A DNA stretch of 64,000 nucleotides from Chelativorans sp. AA-79 (GTDB taxonomy: Bacteria > Pseudomonadota > Alphaproteobacteria > Rhizobiales > Rhizobiaceae): NCBI RefSeq assembly GCF_029457495.1, contig NZ_CP120361.1, positions 3,054,001 through 3,118,000 of the forward strand. The letters are read 5' to 3'. A model generated the notes under the pieces. That model was given only the letters and a program-made list of their open reading frames with translations, was not told where the DNA came from and did no database searches. Shown here one piece after another: positions 49,558 to 60,544 of this stretch. Each line of letters starts with the position of its first letter. Positions within the stretch are counted from its first letter, which is position 1. Both the position numbers and the translations under genes were made by a program.

Positions 49558-50190
49558 ATGCCTTCCTTCGAGGCGGTCCTGAACGCCTTCGTCACGCTGA
49601 TCGTGACCGTCGACCCGGCGGGCCTGGCGCCCCTCTTCCTGGCGCTCACAACAGGCATGAACCGGGCCGAGCGCAACCAGGTCGCCGTTCGCGCCAGCGT
49701 GATTTCGCTCGGCGTGCTCGTAGTGTTCGCGCTGGCGGGCAGTTCCATCCTCTCGGTCATGGGCATCACGCTTCCGGCGTTTCGCGTCGCCGGCGGGCTG
49801 CTTCTCTTCGTCATCGCCTTCGAGATGATCTTCGAGCGCCGGCAGGAGCGGCATGAGCGAAGCGCCGAACGGGCGATCACGCGCGACACGATCCGCAACA
49901 TCGCCGCCTTTCCCCTGGCGATCCCCCTCATCGCCGGACCGGGGGCGATCTCGGCGACGCTCCTTATCTCCGCCAGTTTCGCAGGCATCGGCGGCCAAGC
50001 CATGCTGGCGATGATTCTGCTGGTTATCATCCTCATCACCTATCTCGTCTTCGTGCTCGCGGAGCGCGTCGACCGCTTCCTCGGCGAAACCGGCCGCTCG
50101 ATTCTCACACGCCTGCTCGGCGTCCTGCTCGCCGCCCTTGCCGTGCAATTCGTTGCCGATGGAGCGCGGGCGCTTTTCCTGGCCGGTTGA
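49558..50190 (+). CDS. MarC-family integral membrane protein
   Basis: A 210-residue protein with six hydrophobic segments, of the MarC/UPF0056 family. Typical runs are FVTLIVTVDPAGLAPLFLALT near residue 11, FRVAGGLLLFVIAFEMIF near 75, and FPLAIPLIAGPGAIS near 121. The name comes from the E. coli marRAB region, but MarC itself is not needed for multidrug resistance and its function is unknown. The ATG at 49558 begins at the first membrane helix. It converges on the merR gene. Confidence 0.9.
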   Translation: MPSFEAVLNAFVTLIVTVDPAGLAPLFLALTTGMNRAERNQVAVRASVISLGVLVVFALAGSSILSVMGITLPAFRVAGGLLLFVIAFEMIFERRQERHERSAERAITRDTIRNIAAFPLAIPLIAGPGAISATLLISASFAGIGGQAMLAMILLVIILITYLVFVLAERVDRFLGETGRSILTRLLGVLLAALAVQFVADGARALFLAG

Positions 50191-50357
50191 GGGGGCGCGA
50201 AGGGCGTCGTCGATTCCCTGTTCCGAACTCAAGCCACGCTTCACCGTGGCCACGCCCGCTTTCGCGTCTGGTCATTGCACCGAATGCTTGCGCAGTTGCG
50301 GTGGCTCCCCGGAAGACAGACAGATTTCGTGTTCCTCCCGGCGAGAAACCCGGGGCT

Positions 50358-50870
50358 TCAGCGCACCTGGTCGAGCAGGCGCTTGCATTCCAGGAGATCG
50401 AACAGCGCCTCCTGGAGCAGCGCGCGGTTGTCGCGCGAAAGCTTGTTGTCGTCGGGAGAGACCGGCCCCTCCTCGTCGCCCCGTCCCATGCCGAAGAAGC
50501 GCAGGCTGGGCTTCACCTTGGGCTTGCCGACGAGGTCATCCTCCGACGCGGCCCTTTCCGCCGCCTTCTGCTGGGCGATCACCTCGACCGCGGCGACATC
50601 GCCGCGCCCGATGGCGGCCACGAACTGGTTGCCGTTCTCGCGCAAGAGCTTCTGCACCCCTTTGATCGTATAGCCCTGGTCGTAAAGCATGTGCCGGATG
50701 CCCTTGATCAGTTCGACATCCTGCGGGCGGTAATAGCGGCGGCCGCCGCCGCGCTTCAGCGGTTTGATCTGCGAGAACCGCGTCTCCCAGAAACGCAGCA
50801 CGTGCTGGGGCAGATCGAGATCCTCGGCAACCTCGCTGATGGTGCGGAACGCGTCCGGGCTCTTGTCCAT
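50358..50870 (-). CDS. MerR-family transcriptional regulator
   Basis: A 170-residue regulator. Residues 8-76 are a MerR DNA-binding domain ([24 protein letters not shown] and [18 protein letters not shown]). The C-terminal part is a short acidic and helical tail with no metal- or drug-binding cysteines, so the effector is not evident. It lies behind ihfA, at the end of the conserved run yceD-plsX-fabH-ihfA-merR seen in many alphaproteobacteria. Confidence 0.9.
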   Translation of the reverse strand: MDKSPDAFRTISEVAEDLDLPQHVLRFWETRFSQIKPLKRGGGRRYYRPQDVELIKGIRHMLYDQGYTIKGVQKLLRENGNQFVAAIGRGDVAAVEVIAQQKAAERAASEDDLVGKPKVKPSLRFFGMGRGDEEGPVSPDDNKLSRDNRALLQEALFDLLECKRLLDQVR

Positions 50871-50975
50871 TTATGTCCAAGCCTCCTGCGACTCGATCCG
50901 ATCATTTCAGCAGGCAGGCGCGTCCATGACAAGAGCGGCGGACGGAGCCCCCGTGAGGCTGCAGGCCGACTGCGG

Positions 50976-51299
50976 TCAATGCTCCTTGCCGGCCTTGCGA
51001 GCCTGGTGCGCCTTCAGGATGCGGCTCTTGAGCACGTTCGACGCCTTGAAGGTCATCACCCGGCGCGGAAGGATCGGCACTTCCTCGCCGGTTTTCGGAT
51101 TGCGACCGATGCGTTCGTTCTTGTCGCGGACCTGGAAGGTGGCGAAAGAAGAAAGCTTCACTGTTTCACCGCGCACGATGGCGTCACAGACTTCCTGCAG
51201 CACCATCTCGACGATCTGGGCCGACTCGGTGCGCGAGAGGCCCACCTTGCGGTAGACAGCCTCGGCGAGATCGGCTCGTGTCACCGTCTTTCCCCCCAT
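50976..51299 (-). CDS. ihfA: Integration host factor subunit alpha
   Basis: A 107-residue HU/IHF-family DNA-bending protein. The family signature [25 protein letters not shown] is present, with the minor-groove proline in GRNPKTG. It forms a heterodimer with IhfB (not in this window) and helps shape promoters, origins and recombination sites. The position behind plsX-fabH is usual for ihfA in this class of bacteria and separates it from HU genes. Confidence 0.93.
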   Translation of the reverse strand: MGGKTVTRADLAEAVYRKVGLSRTESAQIVEMVLQEVCDAIVRGETVKLSSFATFQVRDKNERIGRNPKTGEEVPILPRRVMTFKASNVLKSRILKAHQARKAGKEH

Positions 51300-51409
51300 C
51301 CGGCCCTTCCAATCATCGAAACTATTGAAAATACAAGCGACGCGCGAACGTTAAAAAATTGGATGACCAAGGTCAAGGACTCCGAAGTGCCCTCGGGCCA
51401 TCAAAAAAT

Positions 51410-52381
51410 CTACCAGCGTACGAGCACCGCGCCCCAGGTGAAGCCGCCGCCCATCGCCTCCAGAAGCACGAGATCGCCCGGCCGGATCTTGCCCGCCGAC
51501 ACGGCGTGGCCGAGCGCCAGCGGCACGGAGGCTGCGGACGTGTTGCCGTGGAGCTCCACGGTGATGACAACTTTCTCCTCTGCGATCCCGAGCTTCCTGG
51601 CGGAAGCGTCGATGATGCGCTTGTTGGCCTGGTGCGGCACGAACCAGTCGATGTCCTCCGCCGTGATGCCGGCCTTGCGGAAGACGTCTTCGATCACGTC
51701 GGTTATCATACCCACGGCATGTTTGAAGACCTCGCGGCCCTGCATGCGCAGATGACCGACCGTCTGCGTCGTGGAAGGGCCGCCGTCCACATACAGCTTT
51801 TCCTTGTGGGAACCGTCCGAGCGCAGGGCCTCCGCCAGGACTCCGCGGTCGGCGATCGTCCCCTGCCCCTCGGTCGCCTCGAGCACGATCGCGCCCGCGC
51901 CATCGCCGAACAGCACGCAGGTGGTGCGGTCGGTCCAGTCCAGGATACGCGAGAAGGTCTCCGAGCCGATCACCAACGCGCGCCTGGCAAGCCCGCCGCG
52001 GATATGAAGGTCCGCCGAGGTGACGGCATAGACGAAGCCGCTGCAGACGGCCTGCATGTCGAAGGCGAAGCCGTGATGCATGCCGAGCCGTTCCTGAATC
52101 TCGACGGCGGTGGCGGGAAAGGTGTTGTTGGGCGTCGAGGTGGCCAGCACGATGAGGTCGATGTCGGCCGGCGTCAGCCCCGCGGCATCGAGGGCGCGCC
52201 GCGCGGCCGCCTCGCCCAGCGAGGCGGTGGTCTCGTCGTCCGAGGCGATGTGGCGCTGGCGGATGCCCGTCCTCTGGACGATCCACTCGTCGGAGGTCTC
52301 CACCAGCGTCTCGAAATCCTTGTTCGTCATGATGCGACGCGGCAAGGCCGAGCCGACGCCACGCACCGTGGATCTGATCAT
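51410..52381 (-). CDS. fabH: 3-oxoacyl-[acyl-carrier-protein] synthase III
   Basis: A 323-residue condensing enzyme that starts fatty-acid synthesis by joining acetyl-CoA with malonyl-ACP. The Cys-His-Asn triad is intact: Cys in [11 protein letters not shown] near residue 114, His in [10 protein letters not shown] near 250, and Asn in [10 protein letters not shown] near 280. It lies nine bases behind plsX, coupling initiation of fatty-acid and phospholipid synthesis. Confidence 0.96.
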   Translation of the reverse strand: MIRSTVRGVGSALPRRIMTNKDFETLVETSDEWIVQRTGIRQRHIASDDETTASLGEAAARRALDAAGLTPADIDLIVLATSTPNNTFPATAVEIQERLGMHHGFAFDMQAVCSGFVYAVTSADLHIRGGLARRALVIGSETFSRILDWTDRTTCVLFGDGAGAIVLEATEGQGTIADRGVLAEALRSDGSHKEKLYVDGGPSTTQTVGHLRMQGREVFKHAVGMITDVIEDVFRKAGITAEDIDWFVPHQANKRIIDASARKLGIAEEKVVITVELHGNTSAASVPLALGHAVSAGKIRPGDLVLLEAMGGGFTWGAVLVRW

Positions 52382-52390
52382 ACCGTTTTC

Positions 52391-53443
52391 CTAAGCATTG
52401 GAGACCGCCCCCGTGGGCGTCACCGGCCTGTGCGCATGGTAAAGGTCGAGCGTGGCGCGCGTTCTCTCGAAAACGCCGCTCTTGACCATCTCGTAGGCGA
52501 GCTCCACGGCGGCGGCAAATCCTTCCTCGTCAGCGGCGCCGTGGCTCTTCACCACGATTCCCGTCAAGCCCAGGAACACGCCGCCATTGGTCCTGCGCAC
52601 GTCCATCTTCTCGCGCAGGCGCTGGAAGGCATCGCGCGCAAAGAGATAGCCTATGCGCGCCATCAGCGTCCGGCTCATGGCCGCACGCAGATATTCGGCG
52701 ATCTGGCGTGCGGTCCCCTCCGCGGTCTTAAGCGCGATATTGCCCGCGAATCCTTCCGTCACGACCACATCGACGGTGCCTTTGCCGATATCGTCGCCTT
52801 CGACGAAGCCCTGGTACTGCATGGTGCCGAGCGCGGCGTCGCGCAACATGCGGCCCGCCTCCTTCACCTCTTCCTGGCCCTTGATCTCCTCGACGCCGAC
52901 ATTGAGGAGGCCGACCGTCGGCTGGTCGATATCGAACAGGGCGTTTGCCATCGCCGCACCGAGGATCGCGAAATCCACGAGTTGCTGGGCGTCCGCCCCT
53001 ATCGTTGCGCCGACATCGAGCACGATGCTCTCGCCCCGGATGGTCGGCCAGATGGCGGCGATCGCCGGACGCTCCACATCAGCCATGGTGCGCAGGCAGA
53101 ATTTCGACATGGCCATCAGCGCGCCGGTGTTGCCGGCCGAAACGCAGGCATCCGCCTCACCGTTCTTCACCGCTTCGATCGCCCGCCACATGGAGGATTT
53201 CCAGCGGCCGTTCCGCAACGCCTGGCTCGGCTTGTCGTCCATGCGCACGGCCACCTCGCAATGGGTGAAGTCGCTCACCTCCTCAAGGCGCGGCAGCCGG
53301 TCGAGCACGGGGCGAACCTCTTCCTCGCGCCCGAAGATGAGAAAGCGCGCGTCTGGCCGGCGCTCGGCCACCCGCAGAAGGCTCGGAAGCGTCACTTCCG
53401 GGCCGTGGTCTCCGCCCATTGCATCGATCGATATGCGTATCAC
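52391..53443 (-). CDS. plsX: Phosphate acyltransferase
   Basis: A 350-residue enzyme that makes acyl-phosphate from acyl-ACP for PlsY, the first step of phospholipid synthesis in most bacteria. The N-terminal [19 protein letters not shown] and the runs [20 protein letters not shown] ([14 protein letters not shown]) and [19 protein letters not shown] are diagnostic. It lies 105 bases downstream of yceD and nine bases before fabH. Confidence 0.96.
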   Translation of the reverse strand: MIRISIDAMGGDHGPEVTLPSLLRVAERRPDARFLIFGREEEVRPVLDRLPRLEEVSDFTHCEVAVRMDDKPSQALRNGRWKSSMWRAIEAVKNGEADACVSAGNTGALMAMSKFCLRTMADVERPAIAAIWPTIRGESIVLDVGATIGADAQQLVDFAILGAAMANALFDIDQPTVGLLNVGVEEIKGQEEVKEAGRMLRDAALGTMQYQGFVEGDDIGKGTVDVVVTEGFAGNIALKTAEGTARQIAEYLRAAMSRTLMARIGYLFARDAFQRLREKMDVRRTNGGVFLGLTGIVVKSHGAADEEGFAAAVELAYEMVKSGVFERTRATLDLYHAHRPVTPTGAVSNA

Positions 53444-53548
53444 GCGGCATGCCTCAGCTGTCGGACGGAACGGAGCCCCTTGGAAAGTGCGGCGAAAATA
53501 ACGCGTTTGCGCCGCGGTACAACCTTCATTTCACAGCTTTGCACTTGG

Positions 53549-54103
53549 TCAGCCATTCCCTTTGAGCTTCTTCATGGCCTCATAGAGCGGTCCGCCACCC
53601 TCTTGCGCGTCTTCGTCTTCCGCCGGCCCGCCGATCTGCGAGCCGGCCTTGCGCGGATAAGGATCGATGGCAAGCTCGAAGAATTCCTCGGCTAGCGCGC
53701 CCACATCCACCGAATCGCCCTCGAAGACCTCCGGCAGGTCGTCGCCATCGGGCTCGACGAAGATTTCCCCGCTGTCGGCCTCGATCCGCGCCAGCCGCGA
53801 TCCTTCCGGCACGAGAATCGCTACGACCTCCGTGTCGATTCGCGCCGGCAGGGGATCGAGCGTCACGGTGCAAGCCTGGGTTATATCCGCCTCGACGCGG
53901 CCTGAAACCTGGACACCATCCTTTTTCCACGGGCGGACGACGAGTTCGGCCCGGTACCGCTCCACCGAGAGCAGTCCATGCATGCGCGCAAGGTCCGACC
54001 GCTGTTCCGGGTCGGCCTCCATTTCCACCGTCACCCCCTTGGCCGGGAGGGTGCGCACATTCAATTCATGGGAGACGGGGCTCTTTTCCGACTGGATTTC
54101 CAT
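53549..54103 (-). CDS. yceD: YceD family protein (DUF177), 23S rRNA accumulation factor
   Basis: A 184-residue acidic protein of the DUF177/YceD family, linked in plants and E. coli to 23S rRNA accumulation. The block VSGRVEADITQACTVTLDPLP, with the family cysteine, and the C-terminal ELAIDPYPRKAGSQ are typical. No rpmF follows, unlike in gammaproteobacteria; in this class rpmF is elsewhere. It lies three bases behind the cytochrome bc1 chaperone gene. Confidence 0.88.
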   Translation of the reverse strand: MEIQSEKSPVSHELNVRTLPAKGVTVEMEADPEQRSDLARMHGLLSVERYRAELVVRPWKKDGVQVSGRVEADITQACTVTLDPLPARIDTEVVAILVPEGSRLARIEADSGEIFVEPDGDDLPEVFEGDSVDVGALAEEFFELAIDPYPRKAGSQIGGPAEDEDAQEGGGPLYEAMKKLKGNG

Positions 54104-54106
54104 GGC

Positions 54107-54652
54107 TTACTCCTCCTGCGGCAAAGGCGGGAAGGAAAGTCTTCCGGCAAGAAACGCGTCGCGCCCAAGCCCTGCAAGCGCGTGGTTGGCCTCCATCATA
54201 TAGGTCGCCAATGCCGCCGCTTCATTCCATACTGCGCGGTCGGGCACGATGTTCCGCCGCAGCGCCTCGGCGAGCGCGGCCTCGTCGCCGGCATCCACCG
54301 CCTGACCGTAGGCGGAAAGCCGGCCATAGAACATGCGCGCGAGCTTCTTGATGCGCTTGGGCACACCGAGATCGCCGATGCCCAGTTCGCGCAAGGAGTG
54401 ATCCACCTCGCGGAAGAAGTGGTCGGTCGTCTCCTGCGCGACCTCCTGGAGCGGGCCGGTTTCGCCGCGCAGGCGGTGCAGCAAAAGGAAAAGATGCAGC
54501 GACAGCATTTCGAAGCGGCCGAGCGGCGTATCCGGCACATGCCAGTCCGCGTAAAGCTGCGGCCGCCGCGCTGCCGCCACGATTTTCCCATAGAGCGCCT
54601 CCACCACAAGTCGGCGGGCGCGCTTCTGCGCGCCGAACGGCCACTGGAACAT
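54107..54652 (-). CDS. Ubiquinol-cytochrome c reductase assembly chaperone (CBP3 family)
   Basis: A 181-residue homologue of mitochondrial Cbp3/UQCC1, which helps cytochrome b enter the bc1 complex. The run WHVPDTPLGRFEMLSLHLFLLLHRLRGE and FFREVDHSLRELGIGDLGVPKRIKKLARMFYGR are the diagnostic core. The family is shared by alphaproteobacteria and mitochondria. The ATG at 54652 (MFQWPFG) gives the usual N-terminus; the upstream frame to 54721 is not conserved. It is divergent from bamE and precedes yceD by three bases. Confidence 0.9.
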   Translation of the reverse strand: MFQWPFGAQKRARRLVVEALYGKIVAAARRPQLYADWHVPDTPLGRFEMLSLHLFLLLHRLRGETGPLQEVAQETTDHFFREVDHSLRELGIGDLGVPKRIKKLARMFYGRLSAYGQAVDAGDEAALAEALRRNIVPDRAVWNEAAALATYMMEANHALAGLGRDAFLAGRLSFPPLPQEE

Positions 54653-54802
54653 GAGGGACGCCTCCTTCGGCTTGGATTCGACCGCCCTTGCAGGCTGAAC
54701 CCGTGATCGGTCCAGTTGCATCGGCGCGAAAGCTGGTTTACCGGTTTTGCCGACCTGTGCAAGGTGGCGGCCCGCCTCGGGCGGGCACAGGGAATCAAGG
54801 AG

Positions 54803-55333
54803 ATGTCATTGCGGGTACGGAAAATCAATGGGAGCCATGCCTGTCGGGTGCTTCTTGCCGCTTCGGTGGGCGGTGCCGCCTTGGCGGTCTCGGGCTGCAG
54901 CAATGTGACTTCGACGCTCAATGCGCGGGAGACCTTGACCCAGGGCTATGTCATCGATCCGCAGGCACTGGAGCTGGTGCCGGTTGGGTCCAGCCGCGAG
55001 CAGGTGCTCCTCGCGTTGGGCACGCCATCCACGACGGCCACCTTCGACAACGAGGTCTTCTACTATATCTCGCAGAAGCGTGTGCGGGGTGCGGCCTTCA
55101 TGAACCCCAAGCTGGTCGACCAGCAGGTGCTTGCCGTCTATTTCGGGCCCGATCAGCGCGTGACGCAGATCGCCCATTACGGCCTCAAGGACGGCAAGGT
55201 GTTCGACTTCATCTCGCGGACGACGCCGACGAGCGGTCGCGACCAGAATTTCATTGCGCAGATGATCTCGGGCGTGGCCAAGGGCGGAATGCCAGCCAAT
55301 CCGCTGGGCGCGGCGGGCGGCGGCGGGCAGTAA
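54803..55333 (+). CDS. bamE: Outer-membrane assembly lipoprotein BamE
   Basis: A 176-residue lipoprotein of the SmpA/OmlA/BamE family, a subunit of the beta-barrel assembly machine. The signal peptide ends in the lipobox VSGC near residue 29, giving the lipid-anchored cysteine. The domain blocks are VPVGSSREQVLLALGTPST and FYYISQKRVRGAAF. The ATG at 54803 touches AAGGAG with no spacer; a TTG at 54809 has a better spacing and would remove two residues. It ends before a strong terminator. Confidence 0.92.
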   Translation: MSLRVRKINGSHACRVLLAASVGGAALAVSGCSNVTSTLNARETLTQGYVIDPQALELVPVGSSREQVLLALGTPSTTATFDNEVFYYISQKRVRGAAFMNPKLVDQQVLAVYFGPDQRVTQIAHYGLKDGKVFDFISRTTPTSGRDQNFIAQMISGVAKGGMPANPLGAAGGGGQ

Positions 55334-55359
55334 GCCGAGAATTCCCCAATCCCTGTAAG

Positions 55360-55388
55360 AAGAAGGCCCGCGGTTCGCGGGCCTTCTT
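55360..55388. terminator. Bidirectional rho-independent terminator between bamE and hppA
   Basis: A perfect 13-bp stem, AAGAAGGCCCGCG with CGCGGGCCTTCTT, around a GTT loop. It serves both convergent genes; the T-rich ends of the stem itself supply the short U-rich tails. Confidence 0.88.
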
Positions 55389-55406
55389 GTTCGTCATATG
55401 CTGCCG

Positions 55407-57545
55407 TCAGTGGGCGAGGACCGCGAGCAGCAGGAGCGCCATGATGTTGGTGATCTTGATGGCCGGATTGACGGCCGGACCGGCCGTGTCCTTGTAGGGA
55501 TCGCCCACGGTATCGCCCGTCACCGATGCCTTGTGGGCGTCGGAGCCCTTCATGTGCTTGACGCCGGCCCTGTCGACGAACCCGTCCTCGAAGCTCTTCT
55601 TGGCGTTGTCCCACGCGCCGCCGCCCGAGGTCATCGAGATGGCGACGAAGAGACCGTTGACGATCACGCCCAGAAGAGATGCGCCGAGCGCGGCGAAGGC
55701 GGAAGCCTTGGAACCGGAAATCAGCAGCACCCCGAAATAGACCACGAGCGGCGCCAGCACCGGAAGCAGCGAGGGAATGATCATCTCGCGGATCGCCGCC
55801 TTGGTGAGCATGTCCACCGCCCGCGCGTAATCCGGGCGCTCCTTGCCTTCCATGATGCCGGGCTTCTCGCGGAACTGCCTGCGCACCTCCTCCACAACCG
55901 CGCTGCCGGCGCGGCCCACGGCGGTCATGGCCATGCCGCCGAAGAGATAGGGGATGAGACCGCCGAAGATCAGCCCCGCCACCACATAGGGATTGGAAAG
56001 CGAGAATGAGATATCGCCCACATCCGCGAAATAGGGGAACTCCGCGCTGTTGGCCGCGAAATACTGCAGATCGTAGGAATAGGCGGCAAAGAGCACGAGT
56101 GCGCCGAGACCGGCCGAACCGATGGCGTAGCCCTTCGTCACCGCCTTTGTGGTGTTGCCCACCGCATCCAGCGCGTCGGTCGATTGGCGCACCTCCGGCG
56201 GCAGGCTCGACATCTCGGCGATACCGCCGGCATTGTCGGTCACGGGCCCGAAGGCATCGAGCGCCACGATCATGCCGGCAAGGCCCAGCATGGTGGTGAC
56301 GGCGATCGCCGTGCCGAACAGGCCGGCAAGCTGGTAGGTGGACAGAATGCCGCCGACGATGACGATGGCCGGAAGTGCGGTCGCCTCCAGCGAGATGGCG
56401 AGACCCTGGATGACATTCGTTCCATGGCCGGTGACGGACGCCTGCGCGATCGAATTTACCGGGCGCTTGCCCGTGCCGGTATAGTATTCGGTGATGACGA
56501 CGATGAGCCCGGTCACGACAAGGCCGACCAGACCGCAGACGAACAGGTTCGTGCCCGTCACGACGGCACCGTTGACCGTGCCGATCTCGCCCCACCCGAT
56601 CGTGAGCGAGGTGGCCGCACCGATGCCGAGGATGGTGAGCAGCCCCGTCACGATCAGGCCCTTGTAGAGGGCTCCCATGATCGAGTTGTTGCTGCCGAGC
56701 TTCACGAAGAAGGTGCCGATGATCGAGGTGATGATGCAGGCGCCGCAGATGGCGAGCGGATAGATCATCACACTCGCAAGCACCTCGGTGCCGCTGAAGA
56801 AGATGGCGGCAAGCACCATGGTGGCCACCACCGTCACGGCATAGGTCTCGAAAAGGTCCGCCGCCATGCCGGCGCAGTCACCGACATTGTCGCCCACATT
56901 GTCGGCGATGGTGGCCGGATTGCGCGGATCGTCCTCGGGAATGCCGGCTTCCACCTTGCCCACCAGATCGCCGCCGACATCCGCACCCTTGGTGAAGATG
57001 CCGCCGCCGAGACGCGCGAAGATGGAGATGAGCGAAGCCCCGAAGCCGAGCGCCACCAGCGCATCGATCACGGGGCGGTCCGCGGCACCGTACCCCATGG
57101 GACCGATCAGTACCCAGTAGTACACCGCCACGCCGAGAAGAGCGAGGCCGGCCACCAGCATGCCTGTGATGGCGCCGGACTTGAAGGCGATATCGAGGCC
57201 CGCCCCCAGGCTGTTGGATGCGGCCTGCGCGGTGCGCACATTGGCGCGGACGGAGACATGCATGCCGATGAAGCCGGCTGCGCCCGAAAGAACGGCGCCG
57301 ATGAGGAAGCCCACCGCCGCCACCGACGTGAGCAGCCACCAGGCCAGAAGGAAGACGATCACGCCGACGATGGCGATCGTGGTGTATTGTCTTGTAAGAT
57401 ACGCCTGCGCCCCCTCCCGAATGGCACCGGCGATTTCCTGCATGCGTGCATTGCCCTGATCGGCCGCAAGGACCGATCTCGTAGCCCATATGGCGTAGAG
57501 GACAGAGAGCAGGCCGCAGGCGATGACGACGTAAAGCATGGTCAT
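55407..57545 (-). CDS. hppA: K+-insensitive pyrophosphate-energised proton pump
   Basis: A 712-residue membrane H+-pyrophosphatase with about 16 membrane helices. Catalytic blocks are [20 protein letters not shown] near residue 181, [19 protein letters not shown] near 218, and the C-terminal [18 protein letters not shown]. At the position that decides potassium need it has lysine in [10 protein letters not shown], the K+-independent form (K+-dependent enzymes have alanine). It couples pyrophosphate hydrolysis to proton pumping. The ATG at 57545 is preceded by AAAGGA; ATG 57539 is an alternative. Confidence 0.95.
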   Translation of the reverse strand: MTMLYVVIACGLLSVLYAIWATRSVLAADQGNARMQEIAGAIREGAQAYLTRQYTTIAIVGVIVFLLAWWLLTSVAAVGFLIGAVLSGAAGFIGMHVSVRANVRTAQAASNSLGAGLDIAFKSGAITGMLVAGLALLGVAVYYWVLIGPMGYGAADRPVIDALVALGFGASLISIFARLGGGIFTKGADVGGDLVGKVEAGIPEDDPRNPATIADNVGDNVGDCAGMAADLFETYAVTVVATMVLAAIFFSGTEVLASVMIYPLAICGACIITSIIGTFFVKLGSNNSIMGALYKGLIVTGLLTILGIGAATSLTIGWGEIGTVNGAVVTGTNLFVCGLVGLVVTGLIVVITEYYTGTGKRPVNSIAQASVTGHGTNVIQGLAISLEATALPAIVIVGGILSTYQLAGLFGTAIAVTTMLGLAGMIVALDAFGPVTDNAGGIAEMSSLPPEVRQSTDALDAVGNTTKAVTKGYAIGSAGLGALVLFAAYSYDLQYFAANSAEFPYFADVGDISFSLSNPYVVAGLIFGGLIPYLFGGMAMTAVGRAGSAVVEEVRRQFREKPGIMEGKERPDYARAVDMLTKAAIREMIIPSLLPVLAPLVVYFGVLLISGSKASAFAALGASLLGVIVNGLFVAISMTSGGGAWDNAKKSFEDGFVDRAGVKHMKGSDAHKASVTGDTVGDPYKDTAGPAVNPAIKITNIMALLLLAVLAH

Positions 57546-57711
57546 TGCCAAACAATCCTTTGATTTCGGCCCGCTGGAACCCCTCCCGGGCCTAGAGAAA
57601 GGCCACGGCGGAAAATGCCGCACCCCAGGTCGCGACTTTGTGAAAGACACCGCGTCCCGTCAAGGTCTTCGTATAACCATTGTTCGCAGACGGGTTATCC
57701 GGCTTTCGAAA

Positions 57712-58926
57712 TCAGGCAAGGCGCATCCGCCGGCGGCGCAGCGCCAGGAGGCCGAGAATCACGAGGCCGAAGCCCGCGACCGGGAAAATCACCCAGTTCA
57801 GCGCCTCCCATCCGAAACCGTGATAAACACGGCCGGACATGAAGGAGGAGAAGGCGACGGTCGAGAACAGCAGGAAATCATGCACGCCCTGCACCTTGTT
57901 CTTCTCGGACGGGCGGTAGCATTCCGCCACCATGGCGGTCGCCCCGATGAAGCCGAAATTCCAGCCGACGCCGAGAAGCACCAGCGCCAGCCAGAACTGC
58001 CAGAGCTGGAGGCCGGAAAGCGCCACGAGTCCGCAGCCGATGAGGAGGAGGAGGCCGGCCGCCACGATGCGCTCCTTTCCGAAGCGCGCGATCAGGTTGC
58101 CGGTAAAGAAACTCGGCGCGAACATGGCAAGCACATGCCAGGAGATGCCGAGCGTCGCCTCGTCCGGCGTGAAGCCGCACCCCACCATGGCGAGCGGCGC
58201 GCCCGTCATGACGAAGCTCATGAGCGCGAAGGAGCTCACGCCGCAGAACAGCGCCGTGATGAAACGTGGGCGCGACAGGATTTCACCCAGCGGGCGCGCG
58301 GGCTCACCTTCGCGCGAAGCGTCCGAGGAAGCGTCGTCCTTCCTGAGCCGCAGCAGCGAGAGGATCATCGCGCCGAGCGCGGCGAGGCCGATGATCGAGG
58401 CGAAGGCGCCCGCAAACATGACAGGCGCGAAGAATTCGCGCGTGTGGATCGCCACCTGCGGTCCGAGAATGGCGGAAACCACCCCTCCCCCAAGCACCCA
58501 GGAAATGGCGCGCGGCTTGAAGTCCGACGGGGCGTTGTCGGCAGCTGCGAAACGGTATTGCTGCAGGAAGGCGTTGCCGCCGCCGATGAGCAGCAGGCCG
58601 AAAGCGAACAGCCAAAAATTCGCCTGGAACAAGGCGAAGGCGGCAACCACGCCGCCTATGGCGGTGACGCCCGTGCCGGAAATGAGCCCGTAGCGGCGGC
58701 CGAGCGCGCTGGCAAGCAGCGCCGCGGGAATGGTGGTGAGAGCAACGCCGACATTGAAACCGGTGACGGGAACGGTGGCGAGCGATTTGTCGGGACCGAG
58801 CAGATAGCTCCCCGCCAGGCCCCCTAGCGAGATCGCGATTGGCGCCGCGGCGCCGACGACCGCCTGCGCCGCCGCCAGAACCAGAGCGGTGCGTCTCGCC
58901 TCACGATAAAGGGCTTCCGTCGTCAC
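57712..58926 (-). CDS. MFS transporter in the riboflavin/nusB cluster
   Basis: A 404-residue transporter with about 12 hydrophobic segments, a long central cytoplasmic loop (residues about 198-220, [18 protein letters not shown]), and a C-terminal basic tail. The LGRRYG and [10 protein letters not shown] regions fit major-facilitator proteins, but motif A is weak ([11 protein letters not shown]). Its ATG overlaps the TGA of nusB (ATGA, 58923-58926), so it is translated with the riboflavin-nusB genes. Whether it moves a riboflavin-related compound is only a guess. Confidence 0.85.
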   Translation of the reverse strand: MTTEALYREARRTALVLAAAQAVVGAAAPIAISLGGLAGSYLLGPDKSLATVPVTGFNVGVALTTIPAALLASALGRRYGLISGTGVTAIGGVVAAFALFQANFWLFAFGLLLIGGGNAFLQQYRFAAADNAPSDFKPRAISWVLGGGVVSAILGPQVAIHTREFFAPVMFAGAFASIIGLAALGAMILSLLRLRKDDASSDASREGEPARPLGEILSRPRFITALFCGVSSFALMSFVMTGAPLAMVGCGFTPDEATLGISWHVLAMFAPSFFTGNLIARFGKERIVAAGLLLLIGCGLVALSGLQLWQFWLALVLLGVGWNFGFIGATAMVAECYRPSEKNKVQGVHDFLLFSTVAFSSFMSGRVYHGFGWEALNWVIFPVAGFGLVILGLLALRRRRMRLA

Positions 58927-59429
58927 GAAGCATCCCTGCCCCTGCCTTCACCCCGTACCCGGCGCGCCACGCGGTCGAGAACGGCGTTGACGAGCTTAGG
59001 CTCTTCTTCCTCGCCATAGAAGGCCTTGGCGATGTCGATATATTCGGAGACAATGACGGGCATCGGCACGTCCGCGCGCCGCGTCAATTCGTAGACGCCT
59101 GCACGCAGGATGGCTCGAAGAGTGGAATCGAGGCGCGAAAGCGGCCAGTCCTCCGTGAGAGACTGGCGGATGACCGGATCGATGAAGGTCTGGTTCTCGA
59201 CCACCCCGGCAAGAATCGCGCGGAACCATTGCGCGTCGGCCTCGCGGTATACGTCGCCGTCGATTTCCTTGCCGAGGCGGAAAGCCTCGTATTCGGCAGT
59301 GGTCTCCAGGAGACCGGAACCGGCCACATCCATCTGGTAAAGCGCCTGCACGGCGGCAAGCCGTGCGGCACCGCGCTTGTTGGCGGGACGGAAGTTGTCG
59401 GGACGGCCCGGTTCGGCAGGTTTCGTCAA
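58923..59429 (-). CDS. nusB: Transcription antitermination factor NusB
   Basis: A 168-residue all-helical protein that binds boxA RNA with NusE for rRNA antitermination. The blocks [19 protein letters not shown] near residue 19 and [19 protein letters not shown] near 98, together with [28 protein letters not shown], are diagnostic. It follows ribH by three bases, the common ribH-nusB order, and is coupled to an MFS gene. Confidence 0.95.
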   Translation of the reverse strand: MTKPAEPGRPDNFRPANKRGAARLAAVQALYQMDVAGSGLLETTAEYEAFRLGKEIDGDVYREADAQWFRAILAGVVENQTFIDPVIRQSLTEDWPLSRLDSTLRAILRAGVYELTRRADVPMPVIVSEYIDIAKAFYGEEEEPKLVNAVLDRVARRVRGEGRGRDAS

Positions 59430-59432
59430 CGC

Positions 59433-59903
59433 TTACGCTCCAAGGCGTTTCTTGAGTTCGATCATGCGAAGCGCAGCATCCGCGGCCCCACGGCCCTTGC
59501 CGGCGCTTTCGACGGTTCCCGTCTCCTCCTGTCCCCTCACCCGCACCCAGGCCTGCTCCTCATTCTCGACCGTGAGGATGCCGTTGCCGATGGCAAGCCC
59601 CTCCCTCACCGTCAGGTCCATGAGACCGCGCGCCGATTCGTTCGAGACGATCTCGAAATGATAGGTCTCGCCGCGGATCACGCAGCCGAGGGCGACATAG
59701 CCGTCATAGGCCACGCCTCCCTTCCGGGCAGCGCCATGCGCCTGCGCGATGGCGCCGGGGATTTCCAGCGCGCCCGGCACCGTCACCACGTCATAGTCCG
59801 CCCCGGCCTCGTCGAGGGCCTCCCTGGCCGATTCGAGCAGGCCATCGGCCAGATCGTCGTAGAAACGGGCTTCCACGATGAGAAGTTTCTTCCTGTCTGT
59901 CAT
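59433..59903 (-). CDS. ribH: 6,7-dimethyl-8-ribityllumazine synthase
   Basis: A 156-residue enzyme that condenses ribitylaminouracil with dihydroxybutanone phosphate. The substrate block [15 protein letters not shown] near residue 41 and the catalytic-histidine region [25 protein letters not shown] near 74 are present. Third in the order ribD-ribE-ribH and 26 bases behind ribE. Confidence 0.95.
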   Translation of the reverse strand: MTDRKKLLIVEARFYDDLADGLLESAREALDEAGADYDVVTVPGALEIPGAIAQAHGAARKGGVAYDGYVALGCVIRGETYHFEIVSNESARGLMDLTVREGLAIGNGILTVENEEQAWVRVRGQEETGTVESAGKGRGAADAALRMIELKKRLGA

Positions 59904-59929
59904 TTCCTGTCTCCGGCGAGAGGAGCCGA

Positions 59930-60544
59930 TTAGGCCTCTTTGGTCGCCTCCGCAAGCCGTGCGGCGTAGCGCGCCATGGTATCGATCTCGAGATTGACCT
60001 TGTCGCCCGGCCGGCGCTCGCCCCAGGTGGTCACGACCAGTGAGTGCTGGATCAGGAGCACGTCGAAGCGGCTGCCCTCGACGCGGTTCACCGTGAGCGA
60101 AGTGCCGTCGAGGGCGACGGAGCCCTTGGGCGCGATGAACTTCGCCAGTTCCTTCGGCGCCTCGAGTTCGAACCGCACTGCATCGCCCTCCTCCCTGCGC
60201 TCAAGGATGACGGCCGTTCCATCCACATGGCCCGAGACGATGTGCCCGCCAAGCTCGTCGCCCATTTTCAGGGCGCGTTCGAGGTTGATGCGGGCGCCCT
60301 CCCTCCAGTCCGCAACCGTCGTGAGTTGCAGCGCCTCGTCCCAGGCCTCGACCTCGAACCAGCGCCGATTGGAGCCTTCCTCTGGAAGCGCCACGACGGT
60401 GAGGCACACGCCCGCGCATGCGATGGATGCGCCGATATCGATGCTCCGCGGGTCGTAATTCGTCTCGACCCTGAGCCGCAGCCCCTTTTGAAGCGGCGAC
60501 ACCCGCTGAACCGTGCCCACATCGGTGATGATGCCCGTGAACAT
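59930..60544 (-). CDS. ribE: Riboflavin synthase, alpha chain
   Basis: A 204-residue enzyme with two internally similar lumazine-binding halves: [15 protein letters not shown] begins the first, and [14 protein letters not shown] near residue 98 the second. It dismutates two molecules of dimethylribityllumazine to riboflavin. It overlaps ribD by one base (TGATG), so the two are coupled. Confidence 0.95.
   Translation of the reverse strand: MFTGIITDVGTVQRVSPLQKGLRLRVETNYDPRSIDIGASIACAGVCLTVVALPEEGSNRRWFEVEAWDEALQLTTVADWREGARINLERALKMGDELGGHIVSGHVDGTAVILERREEGDAVRFELEAPKELAKFIAPKGSVALDGTSLTVNRVEGSRFDVLLIQHSLVVTTWGERRPGDKVNLEIDTMARYAARLAEATKEA

Noticed and set aside
50191..50357. Possible tRNA-Pro behind merR
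   Set aside because: No cloverleaf arms or T-loop consensus could be found in the 167-base gap.
51359..53695. 778-codon open frame antisense to fabH and plsX
   Set aside because: Spans two well-defined enzyme genes and their junction; no domain in translation.
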